Source of the DNA: Wolbachia endosymbiont (group B) of Eucosma cana
GTDB lineage: Bacteria; Pseudomonadota; Alphaproteobacteria; Rickettsiales; Anaplasmataceae
Direction of reading: 5' to 3'
Length of the DNA: 64,000 nt
Assembly: GCF_947250645.1 (NCBI RefSeq)
Contig: NZ_OX366334.1
Coordinates: forward strand, 930,001-994,000
Part shown: positions 46,031-56,159 of the stretch, in pieces
Position numbering within the stretch: the first letter of the stretch is position 1
Layout: every line of letters begins with the position of its first letter
The notes under the pieces: generated by a model
The model's database searches: none
What the model was told of the DNA's origin: nothing
Seen by the model: the letters and a program-made list of their open reading frames with translations, nothing else
Program-made: the position numbers and the translations under genes

Positions 46031-46513
46031 GTGAAATTTTTATATAAATTAATATCAACATGGTGGCTATCTGGCACGGTAAAAAACATGCCAGGTACTA
46101 TAGGCAGCTTGGCTGCTTACCCAATTGTTCCTATATTACTCAATGACAGAATTTTAGGTACAGCAATTATTTTTTTTTTATTCTTAGTTGGATTATGGTC
46201 TACAGGCAATTATATACAACATTACAAAGCTCCGCATGATCCAAAAGAGGTAGTAATTGATGAAGTAGTTGGTCAATTGCTGACAGTACTTCTAGTTTCA
46301 ATATTATTAGAACAAGAAATGAATAGCTCTGTATTGTTGGTGTGCTTTTTCTCCTTTAGGTTTTTTGATATAATAAAAGTGTGGCCTATAAATTTGATTG
46401 ATAAAAATACAAAAGGTCCTTTAGGTATTATGCTAGATGATGTTGTAGCTGCAATTTTAGCCTTTGTTTTTATAGGAGCCTTTTATTGTTTATTGTTGGT
46501 TTATGCAGAATAA
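46031..46513 (+). CDS. pgpA: Phosphatidylglycerophosphatase A
   Basis: Removes the phosphate from phosphatidylglycerophosphate to give phosphatidylglycerol. 160 residues with a GTG start 20 bases after gpsA. Family signatures: PGTIGSLAAYPIVP and the acidic EVVIDEVVGQLL. Three to four membrane helices. With gpsA it forms a phospholipid-precursor unit. The end overlaps the next gene by 11 bases. Confidence 0.93.
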   Translation: MKFLYKLISTWWLSGTVKNMPGTIGSLAAYPIVPILLNDRILGTAIIFFLFLVGLWSTGNYIQHYKAPHDPKEVVIDEVVGQLLTVLLVSILLEQEMNSSVLLVCFFSFRFFDIIKVWPINLIDKNTKGPLGIMLDDVVAAILAFVFIGAFYCLLLVYAE

Positions 46514-47294
46514 AAAAATTTGTTATTCAAGCTTAATTATTCAGAACCTAAAGGATTATATACTTTATGCAACGAATTTGTCCAAGTGGGAAATACATGA
46601 CGAATTTGATAATGTTATATTTACAGTAAATGGTACCAGAGAATCGTTATTTAATTTTGTGTTTTGTGAAGATCAATGTACTGAGCTTTCCATATACAGA
46701 ACTCTAAATTATCTCAAAGCACGAAATATAGAAGCAACATGGATAATAAGTCCACGTATAAAAATAGGGGGTATTTTAGAAAAATGCGAAATAAAACACG
46801 TTAGCACACCAAAAAAAGTTTTACTCAATATAAAAGATTATTTTTTGCCTGATGATGCTGTTCCAAATTTGAAGTTCAATGTTGTAAATAGTAGTGAGCT
46901 CTTAGAGCAATTAGATTTACACACTTCTAAAATTTTTTATCATAGAATTAGTATTGTTAGCACATTTTTTCGCCAATTATCGAATTATGATGATAAGAGC
47001 TCAAGGTTAAGATTTTTTCTTGTAATGCTAAATAACGAAATTGTTGGAACATGCGGTCTTTATATTCAAGACAGCATAGCTGGTTTTTATAGTGATGGAG
47101 TTTTACCAATTTACAGGGGTCGTGGAATAGGAACTCAAATGGTTCTAGAAAGAATAAAGATAGCTAGGCAATTTGAATGCAAATACATAGTAGCACATTG
47201 CATGAAACCTTCTGTAAACCTTTATAAAAGATTAGGCTTTAGGGTATTGGGCAATCTTCACTTATATACCTCTTCAGTACAATCTCTTTGCTGA
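46503..47294 (+). CDS. GNAT-family N-acetyltransferase
   Basis: 263 residues. The acetyl-CoA binding region is in the C-terminal third: NEIVGTCGLYIQDSIAGFYS, LPIYRGRGIGTQMVLERI (motif A, RGRGIG) and VNLYKRLGFRVLG. The N-terminal half is not assignable and may form a second, degenerate GNAT fold. The substrate is unknown. Its ATG is inside the pgpA end, so translation is probably coupled. Confidence 0.85.
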   Translation: MQNKKICYSSLIIQNLKDYILYATNLSKWEIHDEFDNVIFTVNGTRESLFNFVFCEDQCTELSIYRTLNYLKARNIEATWIISPRIKIGGILEKCEIKHVSTPKKVLLNIKDYFLPDDAVPNLKFNVVNSSELLEQLDLHTSKIFYHRISIVSTFFRQLSNYDDKSSRLRFFLVMLNNEIVGTCGLYIQDSIAGFYSDGVLPIYRGRGIGTQMVLERIKIARQFECKYIVAHCMKPSVNLYKRLGFRVLGNLHLYTSSVQSLC

Positions 47295-47329
47295 GAGGTT
47301 ATAAATTTTTATATTTGTTTTAGAATGCT

Positions 47330-48466
47330 ATGTTTTTTTTGTATGAAATAGTTTTACTACTAATTCTAGTATTCTTCTTTTTCTCATATTCTAAATTAAA
47401 AATTAGTAATAAAATTAAGGACTTACAACATCAAAATGTTATCATAAATAATTTAATAGATACTGTAAATGATGGATTTTATATTTGGGACGCAAAAAAA
47501 CGTATAGAAAAATTTTCTCCCAATTTACTAATTTTGCTTAATACTGTTTTTTATTCATTTAATGAGTTTGTAAATTTTTTTGAGCAATCAGAAAGCTTAA
47601 TTAAAAGTTTTGCTGAGGCAAAGGAAATAAATAAATCTTTTACTCTAGATTTAAAGTCAAAAGACAGTGAGGTTTATTGCACATGTTATGGTAAAAGCAT
47701 AATAGATTATTCTAATAATGTGATTGGTGTGTTGTTGTGGATAAGGAATATCTCCGATTATAAGATAAAAGCTAATGAACTTGAGTTAGAAAATAGTAAG
47801 CTTATGCGAGAATTGGAGAACTATAAAAAAATTTTTGACTCTTTACCATTTCCAATACTGAAGCACAATAAGAATAAAAAAGTAAGGTTTTATAACTTAT
47901 TTTATGATAAATATATAGGCAGCTCTAAAAAATTTACTGTTGCGAGTGGCTCCTATAACGTAAAACCAGGAGAGTGTATAATAACTTACAAGAACGAACC
48001 TAAGGTTTTTAATTTTGTTGAAGTTCCAATGCAAAATTCTAATAGCATAGTAATGTATGGAAAAGATATTAGTGATGAAAAAAAATTACATACTGAGCTA
48101 AGCAATTGTTTAGCTGCACAAGAAAGTTTGCTTGAGAAACTATCGATTGCTGTAGCGATATATAGTAAGAATCAAAAGCTAAAATTTTATAATAATGCTT
48201 TTATAAAAACTTTTCAGTTTGATCCAAAATTTTTGGAGTCTTATCCAACTTATCACGAGATTATGCTTCACCTATTTGAATCTAAAAAGCTTTTAGGAAA
48301 AAATGATTTTCAAACTATTAATAATCAAAGACATGAGTTGTTCAAAAGATTACTGGAATCATATGGTGAAACAATACATTTCATGAACGGAAGAACGTTT
48401 AGAGTATTAACAATACCCTATGCTTCAGAGGGTCTACTATTTTCTTACGAAGAGTGCCAGAAATAA
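47330..48466 (+). CDS. Membrane-anchored PAS-domain protein without a kinase domain
   Basis: 378 residues. One N-terminal transmembrane helix (about 3-20, LYEIVLLLILVFFFFSYSKL), then a coiled coil and three PAS-like units, beginning near LIDTVNDGFYIWDAKKRI, KIFDSLPFPILKHNKNKKVR and KLSIAVAIYSKNQKLKFYN. The C-terminus (RVLTIPYASEGLLFSYEE) ends where a histidine-kinase DHp domain would follow in DivL- or PleC-like sensors. No downstream kinase fragment is present; sdhB follows on the other strand. It is either a reduced sensor that partners another kinase or an old remnant. Confidence 0.8.
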   Translation: MFFLYEIVLLLILVFFFFSYSKLKISNKIKDLQHQNVIINNLIDTVNDGFYIWDAKKRIEKFSPNLLILLNTVFYSFNEFVNFFEQSESLIKSFAEAKEINKSFTLDLKSKDSEVYCTCYGKSIIDYSNNVIGVLLWIRNISDYKIKANELELENSKLMRELENYKKIFDSLPFPILKHNKNKKVRFYNLFYDKYIGSSKKFTVASGSYNVKPGECIITYKNEPKVFNFVEVPMQNSNSIVMYGKDISDEKKLHTELSNCLAAQESLLEKLSIAVAIYSKNQKLKFYNNAFIKTFQFDPKFLESYPTYHEIMLHLFESKKLLGKNDFQTINNQRHELFKRLLESYGETIHFMNGRTFRVLTIPYASEGLLFSYEECQK

Positions 48467-48469
48467 CAC

Positions 48470-49258
48470 TCAAATTCCTCCTCTCTCTACCATAAGCTGT
48501 TTTACTTTCGCTATCGCTTTTGCTGGGTTAAGACCTTTCGGGCAGGTTTTTGTACAATTCATTATTGTATGACAACGATACAACTTAAATGGGTCGTTTA
48601 AAGAAGCAAGTCTTTCTTCTTTCTTATTATCACGACTGTCAGCAATCCATCTATAAGCTTGCAGTAATATCGCTGGCCCTAAAAATTTATCACCATTCCA
48701 CCAATAGCTTGGGCAACCAGTCGAACAGCAAGCACATAGTATACAATCAGACAGACCATCCAATTTTTTTCTATCTTCAGGAGATTGAAAGTATTCTTTA
48801 TTTTGTAAGGCAGATTTATCTGTTTGTAACCAAGGTTTAATCGATTTGTATTGCTCATAAAATTGGCTTAGATCTGGAACTAGATCCTTTACTATATACA
48901 TATGAGGTAGTGGATATATTTTTACTTCACCTTTTATATCATGTATAGATTTAGTGCATGCGAGAGTGTTGGTACCATCAATATTCATTGCACAAGATCC
49001 GCATATTCCTTCTCTGCAAGAGCGTCTAAAAGTTAAGGTTGAATCTATTTCATCCTTTATTTTTATTAATGCATCAAGTACCATAGGGCCACAATTATCC
49101 ATATCGATAAAAAATGTGTCTATTCTTGGATTTTTATCATCATCAGCAGACCAACGATAAATTTGAAATCTTCTAATATTTTTTGCTCCAGTAGGAGTAG
49201 GATAAACCTTGCCCTTTTTATTAACTTTAGAATTTTTTGGTAAAGAAAACTGAACCAT
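48470..49258 (-). CDS. sdhB: Succinate dehydrogenase iron-sulfur subunit
   Basis: Electron-transfer subunit of complex II. 262 residues. The [2Fe-2S] ligands are in [20 protein letters not shown] followed by AC, the [4Fe-4S] and [3Fe-4S] ligands in [16 protein letters not shown] and [17 protein letters not shown]. It is separate from sdhA (29.6-31.4 kb) on the same strand. It faces the PAS gene tail to tail with a 3-base gap. Confidence 0.97.
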   Translation of the reverse strand: MVQFSLPKNSKVNKKGKVYPTPTGAKNIRRFQIYRWSADDDKNPRIDTFFIDMDNCGPMVLDALIKIKDEIDSTLTFRRSCREGICGSCAMNIDGTNTLACTKSIHDIKGEVKIYPLPHMYIVKDLVPDLSQFYEQYKSIKPWLQTDKSALQNKEYFQSPEDRKKLDGLSDCILCACCSTGCPSYWWNGDKFLGPAILLQAYRWIADSRDNKKEERLASLNDPFKLYRCHTIMNCTKTCPKGLNPAKAIAKVKQLMVERGGI

Positions 49259-49312
49259 ATTGCTTACCTTTTACAGCTAAAACCCCTTTTTTGTAAATAA
49301 CATATTTTGGTA

Positions 49313-49771
49313 TTATCTACCATACTTTTCCTTTTCAAATTCAAGCAAAGCTAAAATCTTGCTCTCTAAACTTTTCATTATAATTTCTTCATCTTCTTTT
49401 TGATGATCATAGCCAAGTAAATGCAGCAATCCATGAACTAACATGTGTGCAGTGTGAGTGAGGATAGATATACAGTACTCATGAGACTCTCTTTCTATTG
49501 TATCTACTGCAATTGCTATGTCTCCTAGATCACATTCACTAGATAACTGTTCGCATGGAAATGATAGTACATTAGTTGGCTTATCTATTTCTCTAAACTT
49601 AAGATTAAGTTGATGTAGCAAGTTATCATCAGCGAGAGCTATTGATATATTTGGTTTATAATGATCTATTTTTAATTCTTTTAGAGAAGCATTAATAATA
49701 TTTAATACAAAACTCTGTGGGTCCTTCGTAATACTATGCCACCTCTTATCAAGAATGCTCACTTCTAACAT
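49313..49771 (-). CDS. ybeY: Endoribonuclease / rRNA maturation factor YbeY
   Basis: Zinc RNase involved in 16S rRNA 3' maturation and ribosome quality control. 152 residues. The zinc motif is [18 protein letters not shown] (HxxxHxxxxxH), preceded by [10 protein letters not shown] and [15 protein letters not shown]. It is the third gene of the ftsZ-EVE-ybeY run and overlaps the EVE gene by seven bases. Confidence 0.95.
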   Translation of the reverse strand: MLEVSILDKRWHSITKDPQSFVLNIINASLKELKIDHYKPNISIALADDNLLHQLNLKFREIDKPTNVLSFPCEQLSSECDLGDIAIAVDTIERESHEYCISILTHTAHMLVHGLLHLLGYDHQKEDEEIIMKSLESKILALLEFEKEKYGR

Positions 49772-50163
49772 TCGCTCATCCTTATTATTTCATTCCACTC
49801 AGTCTCTAAAACCGGAGAAACTGATAAACGTGATTGTTTTAATATAACCATATTTTTTAAAAGTGGGTTTTGTTTTATACTACTTAACGTGACTTGATTA
49901 TTTAAAGGTTTTAAAAGCTTTACATTCACTAGTCCAAATTTAGAATTATAAACATGATAATACTCCTTTAATACTTCAACTATTCCAAGTATAACTCTCT
50001 CTTTACCTGTATGATAAAAAAATGCAAGATCGCCTAATTTCATAGCTCTCATGTAATTTTGAGCTTGATAATTGCATACACCATTCCACTGCGTCACCTG
50101 CTCCTTTTCCATTTTTTGCCACGAGTATTCACTTGGCTCTGACTTTAGTAGCCAAAATTGCAT
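49765..50163 (-). CDS. EVE-domain protein
   Basis: 132 residues forming a single EVE (PUA-like) domain: [40 protein letters not shown], then [23 protein letters not shown] domains bind modified bases in nucleic acids; the bacterial role is not settled. The ATG overlaps the ftsZ stop by one base, so it is likely translated from the ftsZ mRNA. Confidence 0.92.
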   Translation of the reverse strand: MQFWLLKSEPSEYSWQKMEKEQVTQWNGVCNYQAQNYMRAMKLGDLAFFYHTGKERVILGIVEVLKEYYHVYNSKFGLVNVKLLKPLNNQVTLSSIKQNPLLKNMVILKQSRLSVSPVLETEWNEIIRMSEC

Positions 50164-51347
50164 TATTTTTTTCTTCTTAAATAAGCTGGTATATCATAAA
50201 CATTGCTGCCCCACTTAACTCTTTCATTTGTTTGCTCAGTTGAAGCATATTCTTTTGTTTCTGATATTGGAATTTGATTATAAGGCCATTTAAAATTTTT
50301 TTCCTCTGCTGGGATCTTGTTTTGATTAACAGATGAATTGTTGTTACAGCTATCAATGCCAGTTGCAAGAACAGAAACTCTAACTCTTCCCTCCATCGCC
50401 TGATCAAAAGTAGCACCAAATATTATATTTGCATTTTCATCCACTTCTTCACGTACTCTATTGGCTGCAGCATCAACTTCAAATAAAGTCATATCTCCAC
50501 CACCAGTAATATTAATCAATATTCCTTGTGCACCTTTCATTGATACATTATCAAGTAATGGATTAGATATCGCAGCCTCTGCAGCACTAATTGCCCTATC
50601 TTCTCCTTCTGCCTCTCCAGTACCAATCATTGCTTTACCCATCTCACTCATTACTGTTTCTATATCAGCAAAATCAAGATTAATCAGTCCTGGCATGATC
50701 ATCAAATCAGTTACTCCTCTTATGCCAATATGCAGAACATTATCGGCGAGTTGAAATGCGTCAGCAAATGTAGTTTTCTCGTTAGCAATTCTAAATAAAT
50801 TTTGATTGGGAATGACAATAAGTGTATCTACGTATTTTTGCAACTCTTCAAGTCCAAGCTCTGCAATGCGCATACGTCGCACACCTTCAAAACCGAACGG
50901 CTTAGTTACAACTCCAACAGTCAGTATCTTTTTTTCTTTTGCTCCTTTATCTTTAACTACCGCTCTTGCTTCTCTTGCTGCTTTTGCAATTACCGGTGCA
51001 GCACCTGTTCCAGTACCACCACCCATACCTGCTGTGATAAAGAGCATATGGCTATCTTTTATATGCTCCATAATCTCATCAATTGATTCTTCTGCTGCAC
51101 CTTTACCAACATCAGGCAAAGCACCAGCACCAAGGCCCTTAGTTAAGTTAATACCAAGTTGAATTTTTTTATCACATAACGACTTCTCTAACGCTTGAGC
51201 ATCGGTATTTGCTACAACAAAATTTACCCCTTGCAAATTGGATTGGATCATGTTGTTTACAGCATTTCCACCAGCACCACCCACTCCCACAACGGTAATT
51301 CTTGGGTGTAATATAGGTAACTCTGGTAGACTAAGGTCAATTGACAT
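50163..51347 (-). CDS. ftsZ: Cell division protein FtsZ
   Basis: Tubulin-like GTPase that forms the division ring. 394 residues. The signature [19 protein letters not shown], the N-terminal [20 protein letters not shown], and the T7 region [20 protein letters not shown] are intact. The C-terminal conserved peptide is [10 protein letters not shown]. The linker ([18 protein letters not shown]) is short. The sequence reads as Wolbachia FtsZ. It is the first gene of ftsZ-EVE-ybeY; no ftsA or ftsQ is adjacent. Confidence 0.98.
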   Translation of the reverse strand: MSIDLSLPELPILHPRITVVGVGGAGGNAVNNMIQSNLQGVNFVVANTDAQALEKSLCDKKIQLGINLTKGLGAGALPDVGKGAAEESIDEIMEHIKDSHMLFITAGMGGGTGTGAAPVIAKAAREARAVVKDKGAKEKKILTVGVVTKPFGFEGVRRMRIAELGLEELQKYVDTLIVIPNQNLFRIANEKTTFADAFQLADNVLHIGIRGVTDLMIMPGLINLDFADIETVMSEMGKAMIGTGEAEGEDRAISAAEAAISNPLLDNVSMKGAQGILINITGGGDMTLFEVDAAANRVREEVDENANIIFGATFDQAMEGRVRVSVLATGIDSCNNNSSVNQNKIPAEEKNFKWPYNQIPISETKEYASTEQTNERVKWGSNVYDIPAYLRRKK

Positions 51348-51531
51348 TCAAATTACTCAAATATTAGTGAATTCACTTGATAACAAGTTACTGCTTTTTT
51401 AACAATATGCAAACATTTTTCGTTTTGATATATACAAATAGTAAACAAGATTTACTTATTCTTAACATTAATAGATGTAATGATTATAGATTTTCAGATC
51501 ATACTGCTTAAGATGCAAAAAAAAAATTGTA

Positions 51532-51559
51532 AAAAAGGGATAGGCTTCTATCCCTTTTT
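51532..51559 (-). terminator. Rho-independent terminator
   Basis: Stem of 12 bases (AAAAAGGGATAG / CTATCCCTTTTT) with a GCTT loop, followed on the minus strand by TTTTTTACAATTTTTTTTT. It ends the transcript of the gene at 51574-52011, 14 bases after its stop codon, and separates it from ftsZ. The clearest terminator in the window. Confidence 0.88.
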
Positions 51560-51573
51560 ATTGAAAACTGCTA

Positions 51574-52011
51574 CTAGCTTTTCGCAGTTCCTTTTTGTAC
51601 CCCAAGTACTTGTCTGATCTCGTCTAATTGGGTTCCTGGTTCTTCACCATTAAGCAATTTACCTGCTTCCTCAATTTGATTTGCCTTACTACTGTTCATA
51701 TATGCATACACAGGTGCAGTTATTAAAGCTGCTACTGCAGCAAGAACTACCAAACTAGCAACAAGTGGATGAGCAACTGCAAATGCAGACATTGCAGTAA
51801 TAGCAGGACTAACAAGTGTTGCAGCTTTTGTTCCAACTTTACCAACAAAAGTTGCATAAGCTGGGCTTAAGAGATAAGCAGCTGTAAGCGAGGCTACTGC
51901 TGCAATTGCTACAAAAGTAGCAGCTGTTTTATACGGGTGTTTTGTTACAAAACCATAACCCTGATTATAAACTTCTTTAACTTTACCTTTCATTGTTTCT
52001 ACTGTCGGCAT
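51574..52011 (-). CDS. Hypothetical Ala-rich membrane protein
   Basis: 145 residues, no named family. Hydrophobic alanine/valine-rich segments at about 28-52 (TAATFVAIAAVASLTAAYLL) and 82-108 (VASLVVLAAVAALITAPVYA) suggest two or three membrane helices; the tail (GKLLNGEEPGTQLDEIRQVL) is polar. It begins MPTVETMKGKVKEVYNQGYG. It has its own strong terminator, so it is probably well expressed. Confidence 0.75.
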   Translation of the reverse strand: MPTVETMKGKVKEVYNQGYGFVTKHPYKTAATFVAIAAVASLTAAYLLSPAYATFVGKVGTKAATLVSPAITAMSAFAVAHPLVASLVVLAAVAALITAPVYAYMNSSKANQIEEAGKLLNGEEPGTQLDEIRQVLGVQKGTAKS

Positions 52012-52088
52012 AACTCTACTCCAAAAATATTAAAATTTCACTAAGGGTAGTATATGGCAAAAAAAAGTTTCCTGTCAAGTAAATTAAC

Positions 52089-53592
52089 TTATTTATACAT
52101 TCTTATTCTGTAATTTAGTGCTTCTGCAATATGTGCTCTTTTTATTTCCTCACTTTTCGCAAGATCTGCAATGGTTCTTGCAACTCTTAATATGCGTATG
52201 TAGCCTCGATTGGAAATGTAATTTTCTTTCAGTACGTATTTTAGTAATTCTAATCCTTCCTCGTCTGGCTTAGTTAATGCTTCACCACTTACTTCTGCAT
52301 TACAATAAATATTCAATTTACTATAACGCTCAGCTTGAATTTTCCTCGCTGCTATCACTCTTTTTCTAATATTTTCAGTGCTTTCTCCTTCTGAAGAAAT
52401 TTCAGGAGAGAGTATACTAACGTTTGGCATTTCAATGCATATGTCTATTCTATCAAGCAAAGGTCCTGATATTTTATTTCTATAATCTGTGCCGCATTTT
52501 GGAGCTTTGTTGCACGATCTACTTGCATCACCTAAGTAACCGCACCTGCAGGGATTCATTGCAGCTATAAGTTGAAAATTAGCTGGATAAGGTAATGTGA
52601 GCATTTGCCCTTGCGATAGTGACTTTTCTATCTTCAAGTGGTTGGCGTAGAGAATCAAGCACAAGCCTTGGAAATTCAGGTAGCTCGTCAAGAAATAACA
52701 CACCATTGTGAGCCATGGTAATTTCCCCAGGCTTTGCATTTTTTCCTCCTCCTATCATCGCTGACATCGAGCATGAGTGATGAGGTTCACGAAAGGGACG
52801 AGTTACTTTAAATGTTTCGTTACCGGCTTTTGTTATGCTAGAGATGATATTAACATCAATCATCTCTTGTTCAGTCAAATCGGGTAATAGCCCTATAAAT
52901 CGCTTAGCAAGCATTGACTTTCCAGTACCAGGAGGTCCAACAAGAAGCATATTGTGTCCACCTGCTGCTGCAATTTCAGCTGCTCTTTTTGCAACAACTT
53001 GACCTTTAATATCCTTTATATCTGGAACTGAATTTTTTTCTTTGGGTGCAGCGCTATAGTTAAAAGTTACCGGCTGAATTAACTGCTCACCCTTAAAATG
53101 TCTGATAATATCGGTTAATTTCTCTATAGCTAGAATAGAAACATTCTTTACCCATGAAGCTTCTACTCCATTTCCCCTTGGGCAAATTACTCCTTTATTT
53201 GCCTGTTTTGCATTGATTGCTGTTGGAAGTACTCCTGAGATTGGTATGACTCTGCTGTCTAGTGCAAGCTCGCCCATAATTATATAAGACTGAACTTTTT
53301 CAACTGGTATCACATTCATTACAACAAGTAATCCAACAGCAATAGCTAAGTCATAATGACTACCTTCTTTAAGCAAATCCGCAGGGGAAAGATTAACTGT
53401 GATTCTTTTTGGAGGTAACAGAAGATTGATTGAATTTAACGCTGCTCTGATACGCTCTCTGGATTCTGCAACAGTTTTATCCGGCAGTCCAACAATATTA
53501 AAAGCTGGAATACCATTTGCCATGTGAATTTGTGCATTAACATTTACTGTGCTGGTTCCCTGAAGTGCAACGGTATTTATATTTGCAATCAT
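52089..53592 (-). pseudogene. comM: YifB/ComM-family Mg-chelatase-like AAA+ ATPase, frameshifted
   Basis: Hexameric helicase that in other bacteria aids branch migration during natural transformation. The N-terminal part (53592 to about 52600) has the Lon-like fold, [20 protein letters not shown], the Walker [18 protein letters not shown], and Walker [11 protein letters not shown]. The frame then breaks: after RANAHITL the correct continuation [20 protein letters not shown] lies in another frame and runs to 52089. The span is 501 codons plus one base, so a single inserted base (near ACCTTATCC, about 52594) explains the break. It is a recent pseudogene or a sequencing error. Confidence 0.88.
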
Positions 53593-53712
53593 ACTATATT
53601 ATATAAAGTTATTAATATAATATATTGACAAAGTAACGAAGTAAACAGTAGCTGTTAAAAGTGGTTTAATTTAGCAAAAAAGTGTAGTACTCTATCACTT
53701 TGCTGATTATAT

Positions 53713-54549
53713 ATGTTTATAAGAATAATCGCTTTTCTTTTGCTATATTCAAGCGCAGTTTTCTGTAGTGATTGTAACTTTAACTTACCGTATCGTGGGC
53801 TCAATTGTGATTTGGATCTATCATATAAAAATTTAAGTAATATAAAGAAATTATTGAATAACAACGATAAGTTCGTTGCGCTTACGTTTGATGATGGTCC
53901 ATCTTATAATAGATCGGGAGATATTATTAATATTCTGGAGAGCAATAAAACAAAAGCGACATTTTTTTTGCTTGGTGAACGCATAAATAAAAAAACATCT
54001 AAAATAGTAGAAAAGATCCATCAAGCAGGTCATGAATTAGGTAATCATTCTTGGTCGCATAGGAAGTTGACATCACTTTCAAGTGAGGAGCAATTGCAAG
54101 AACTGGAAAAGACAAATGTGGCAATTAAAAATGCAACAGAACAGAATGTAAAATGGTTTCGCCCACCATATGGATGTCATAACGATAATTTGATCGAAAA
54201 TACTAATCGATTAAATATGTATTCCATATTATGGACAGTCGATTCTCTGGATTGGCAAGGTGATAAATCAGAGATTTTGGTTGAAAGAGTTTTAAGCAAT
54301 GTACATAATGGAGCGATTATATTGTTCCATGATCACGATAACAAATCAAATACAGTTGAAGCTTTACCTCAGATTATTGAAATAATAAAAAAATCGGGTT
54401 ATGAGCTTGTTACCTTAAGTGATTGGGAAAAGAGGATTTGTGATGTGGTGAAAGCTAGAAATATGCCAATAAAAGGAGAAGGAGTGCGTTCTAAAGGAAT
54501 TCTATGTGGACAAAAAACAAGGTCTTCAACCGTAGGTCATTCATATTAG
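53713..54549 (+). CDS. Secreted polysaccharide deacetylase (NodB domain)
   Basis: 278 residues. A signal peptide (MFIRIIAFLLLYSSAVFCSD) leads to a CE4 domain: VALTFDDGP with the catalytic base and metal Asp at 60-61, metal histidines in NHSWSH (112 and 116), the KWFRPPYG motif at about 147-154, and ILWTVDSLDWQG, IILFHDH later. All key residues are present. CE4 enzymes deacetylate peptidoglycan, chitin-type or other N-acetyl sugars. The end overlaps the PBP2 gene by 46 bases, so a substrate made by or near the PBP2 is the natural inference. Confidence 0.92.
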   Translation: MFIRIIAFLLLYSSAVFCSDCNFNLPYRGLNCDLDLSYKNLSNIKKLLNNNDKFVALTFDDGPSYNRSGDIINILESNKTKATFFLLGERINKKTSKIVEKIHQAGHELGNHSWSHRKLTSLSSEEQLQELEKTNVAIKNATEQNVKWFRPPYGCHNDNLIENTNRLNMYSILWTVDSLDWQGDKSEILVERVLSNVHNGAIILFHDHDNKSNTVEALPQIIEIIKKSGYELVTLSDWEKRICDVVKARNMPIKGEGVRSKGILCGQKTRSSTVGHSY

Positions 54550-56060
54550 GTGGTATTCAGCTTACTATTTCTGCTATTTTTAGTTATAGGTTGTATACTT
54601 TACAAGTACGAGATAGACAAAAATATGAAGTGCTATCCAATAATAATAGGATAAAAGTTGTTACTATTGTGCCTAAACGAGGCAGGATTTTGGATAGGAA
54701 TAGCGTTGAACTCGCAGTAAACAAAATTTCGTATATTGTTTTGTTTGATGGGCAAAAAAACTTTACTAGGGAAGTTGACTTGCAGATGTTATCGGAAATT
54801 AAACCTGATGCGATAAAATCATCAGAAAGAAGAATAACTGCTCTTTATAAACGTTACTACCCATTTGGTTCGATATGTTCTCATATAATCGGATACACGA
54901 AAAGACAGCAAGGCATAAACGAAGCAGGGGTTAGTGGCATTGAATATACATATGATGATATATTAAAAGGCAGGACAGGCAAGTCTGAGCAGGAAATAAA
55001 TTCTAAGAAGCGTATCATGAGAGAGTTGTCTAGCATACCTCAACAAGACGGACAAGATGTACAGCTGACAATTGATGTTGATTTACAGAAAAAAATCGCA
55101 GAGATATTTAAAGACCACCAAGGTTCCACAGTGGTAATTGATGTAAATAACGGAGAAATTTTAGCATTGTATAACTCACCTTCTTACGATAATAATCTTT
55201 TCACTAGCAGATTATCAAATGAAACTTGGGAAAGTTTAAATATTCCTTCGTTACCGCTTGTAAACCGTGCATTATCATATCAAATTCCACCTGGTTCAAT
55301 ATTTAAAATAATAGATGCGCTTGCGGGTTTAAAAGATGGAATAATAACACCAGAAGAAAAGTTCTCGTGTAGGGGCTATATGAAAATAGGTGAACGAAAA
55401 TTTCGTTGCCTAAAAAGCAAAGTCCATGGATATGTATCTTTAAACGAAGCAATGGCCTTCTCATGCAACACTTACTTTTATAATATAGGAAAAAAAATAA
55501 ATGTAGATTCTCTACTAGAAATGGCTAGCAAATTTGGTATAGGAAGTGGACCATTAATTGGAATGTTTAAGGAAGAAGCTCCGGGATTGTTGCCTGACAT
55601 GAATTGGCGTGCACGCAAGCTATATTCAGAGTGGTATTTAGGTGATACCATTAACTTAGTTATAGGACAAGGGTATTTACTTACAACGCCATTACAGCTT
55701 GCGGTTCTTGCAGCGAGGGTTGCAACAGGAAAGGAGGTAATTCCCCACATTGAGATGAGTAAATCAGGGCAAGACTTTCTTGATATTGATGTGAATCATG
55801 AGCATCTTAGTGTGGTTCGAAAAGCTATGTTTGACGTGGTGAATTCTAACTATAGAAAAGGACTAGGCAGTATACAAATTGCTGGCAAAACCGGTACACC
55901 AGAGATAAACTCTAAAGGTGAAAGTCATAAATTGTTTATCGCTTATGGCCCCTACCATGATCCGCGCTATGCAATCTCAGTGTTTATAGAACATGGTAAA
56001 ACTCCACGCCAAGATGTTGCAATTGCTAGTGAGATATTGCAATATATGCTTGAAAAATGA
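54504..56060 (+). CDS. mrdA: Penicillin-binding protein 2
   Basis: Monofunctional class B transpeptidase of lateral wall synthesis. 518 residues, shorter than the 600-660 of free-living bacteria. One N-terminal membrane anchor (SFILGGIQLTISAIFSYRLY), the PBP dimerisation region (VPKRGRILDRNSVELAVNK), and a full transpeptidase domain: Ser265-x-x-Lys268 in PPGSIFKIIDAL, Ser320-Cys-Asn322 in AFSCNTYFYN and Lys462-Thr-Gly in IAGKTGTPEIN. It overlaps the deacetylase gene, so the two are coupled. Wolbachia has a minimal or lipid II-only wall, which makes a complete PBP2 notable. Confidence 0.95.
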   Translation: MWTKNKVFNRRSFILGGIQLTISAIFSYRLYTLQVRDRQKYEVLSNNNRIKVVTIVPKRGRILDRNSVELAVNKISYIVLFDGQKNFTREVDLQMLSEIKPDAIKSSERRITALYKRYYPFGSICSHIIGYTKRQQGINEAGVSGIEYTYDDILKGRTGKSEQEINSKKRIMRELSSIPQQDGQDVQLTIDVDLQKKIAEIFKDHQGSTVVIDVNNGEILALYNSPSYDNNLFTSRLSNETWESLNIPSLPLVNRALSYQIPPGSIFKIIDALAGLKDGIITPEEKFSCRGYMKIGERKFRCLKSKVHGYVSLNEAMAFSCNTYFYNIGKKINVDSLLEMASKFGIGSGPLIGMFKEEAPGLLPDMNWRARKLYSEWYLGDTINLVIGQGYLLTTPLQLAVLAARVATGKEVIPHIEMSKSGQDFLDIDVNHEHLSVVRKAMFDVVNSNYRKGLGSIQIAGKTGTPEINSKGESHKLFIAYGPYHDPRYAISVFIEHGKTPRQDVAIASEILQYMLEK

Positions 56061-56159
56061 ACTTATGAAATTGCCATATATGTTACTTGTAATTTATATA
56101 TTCAAATCAGAGCTTTGAGGTTAAAAAAAAGAAACGAAAATTGCATAAACCTTTTCAAT

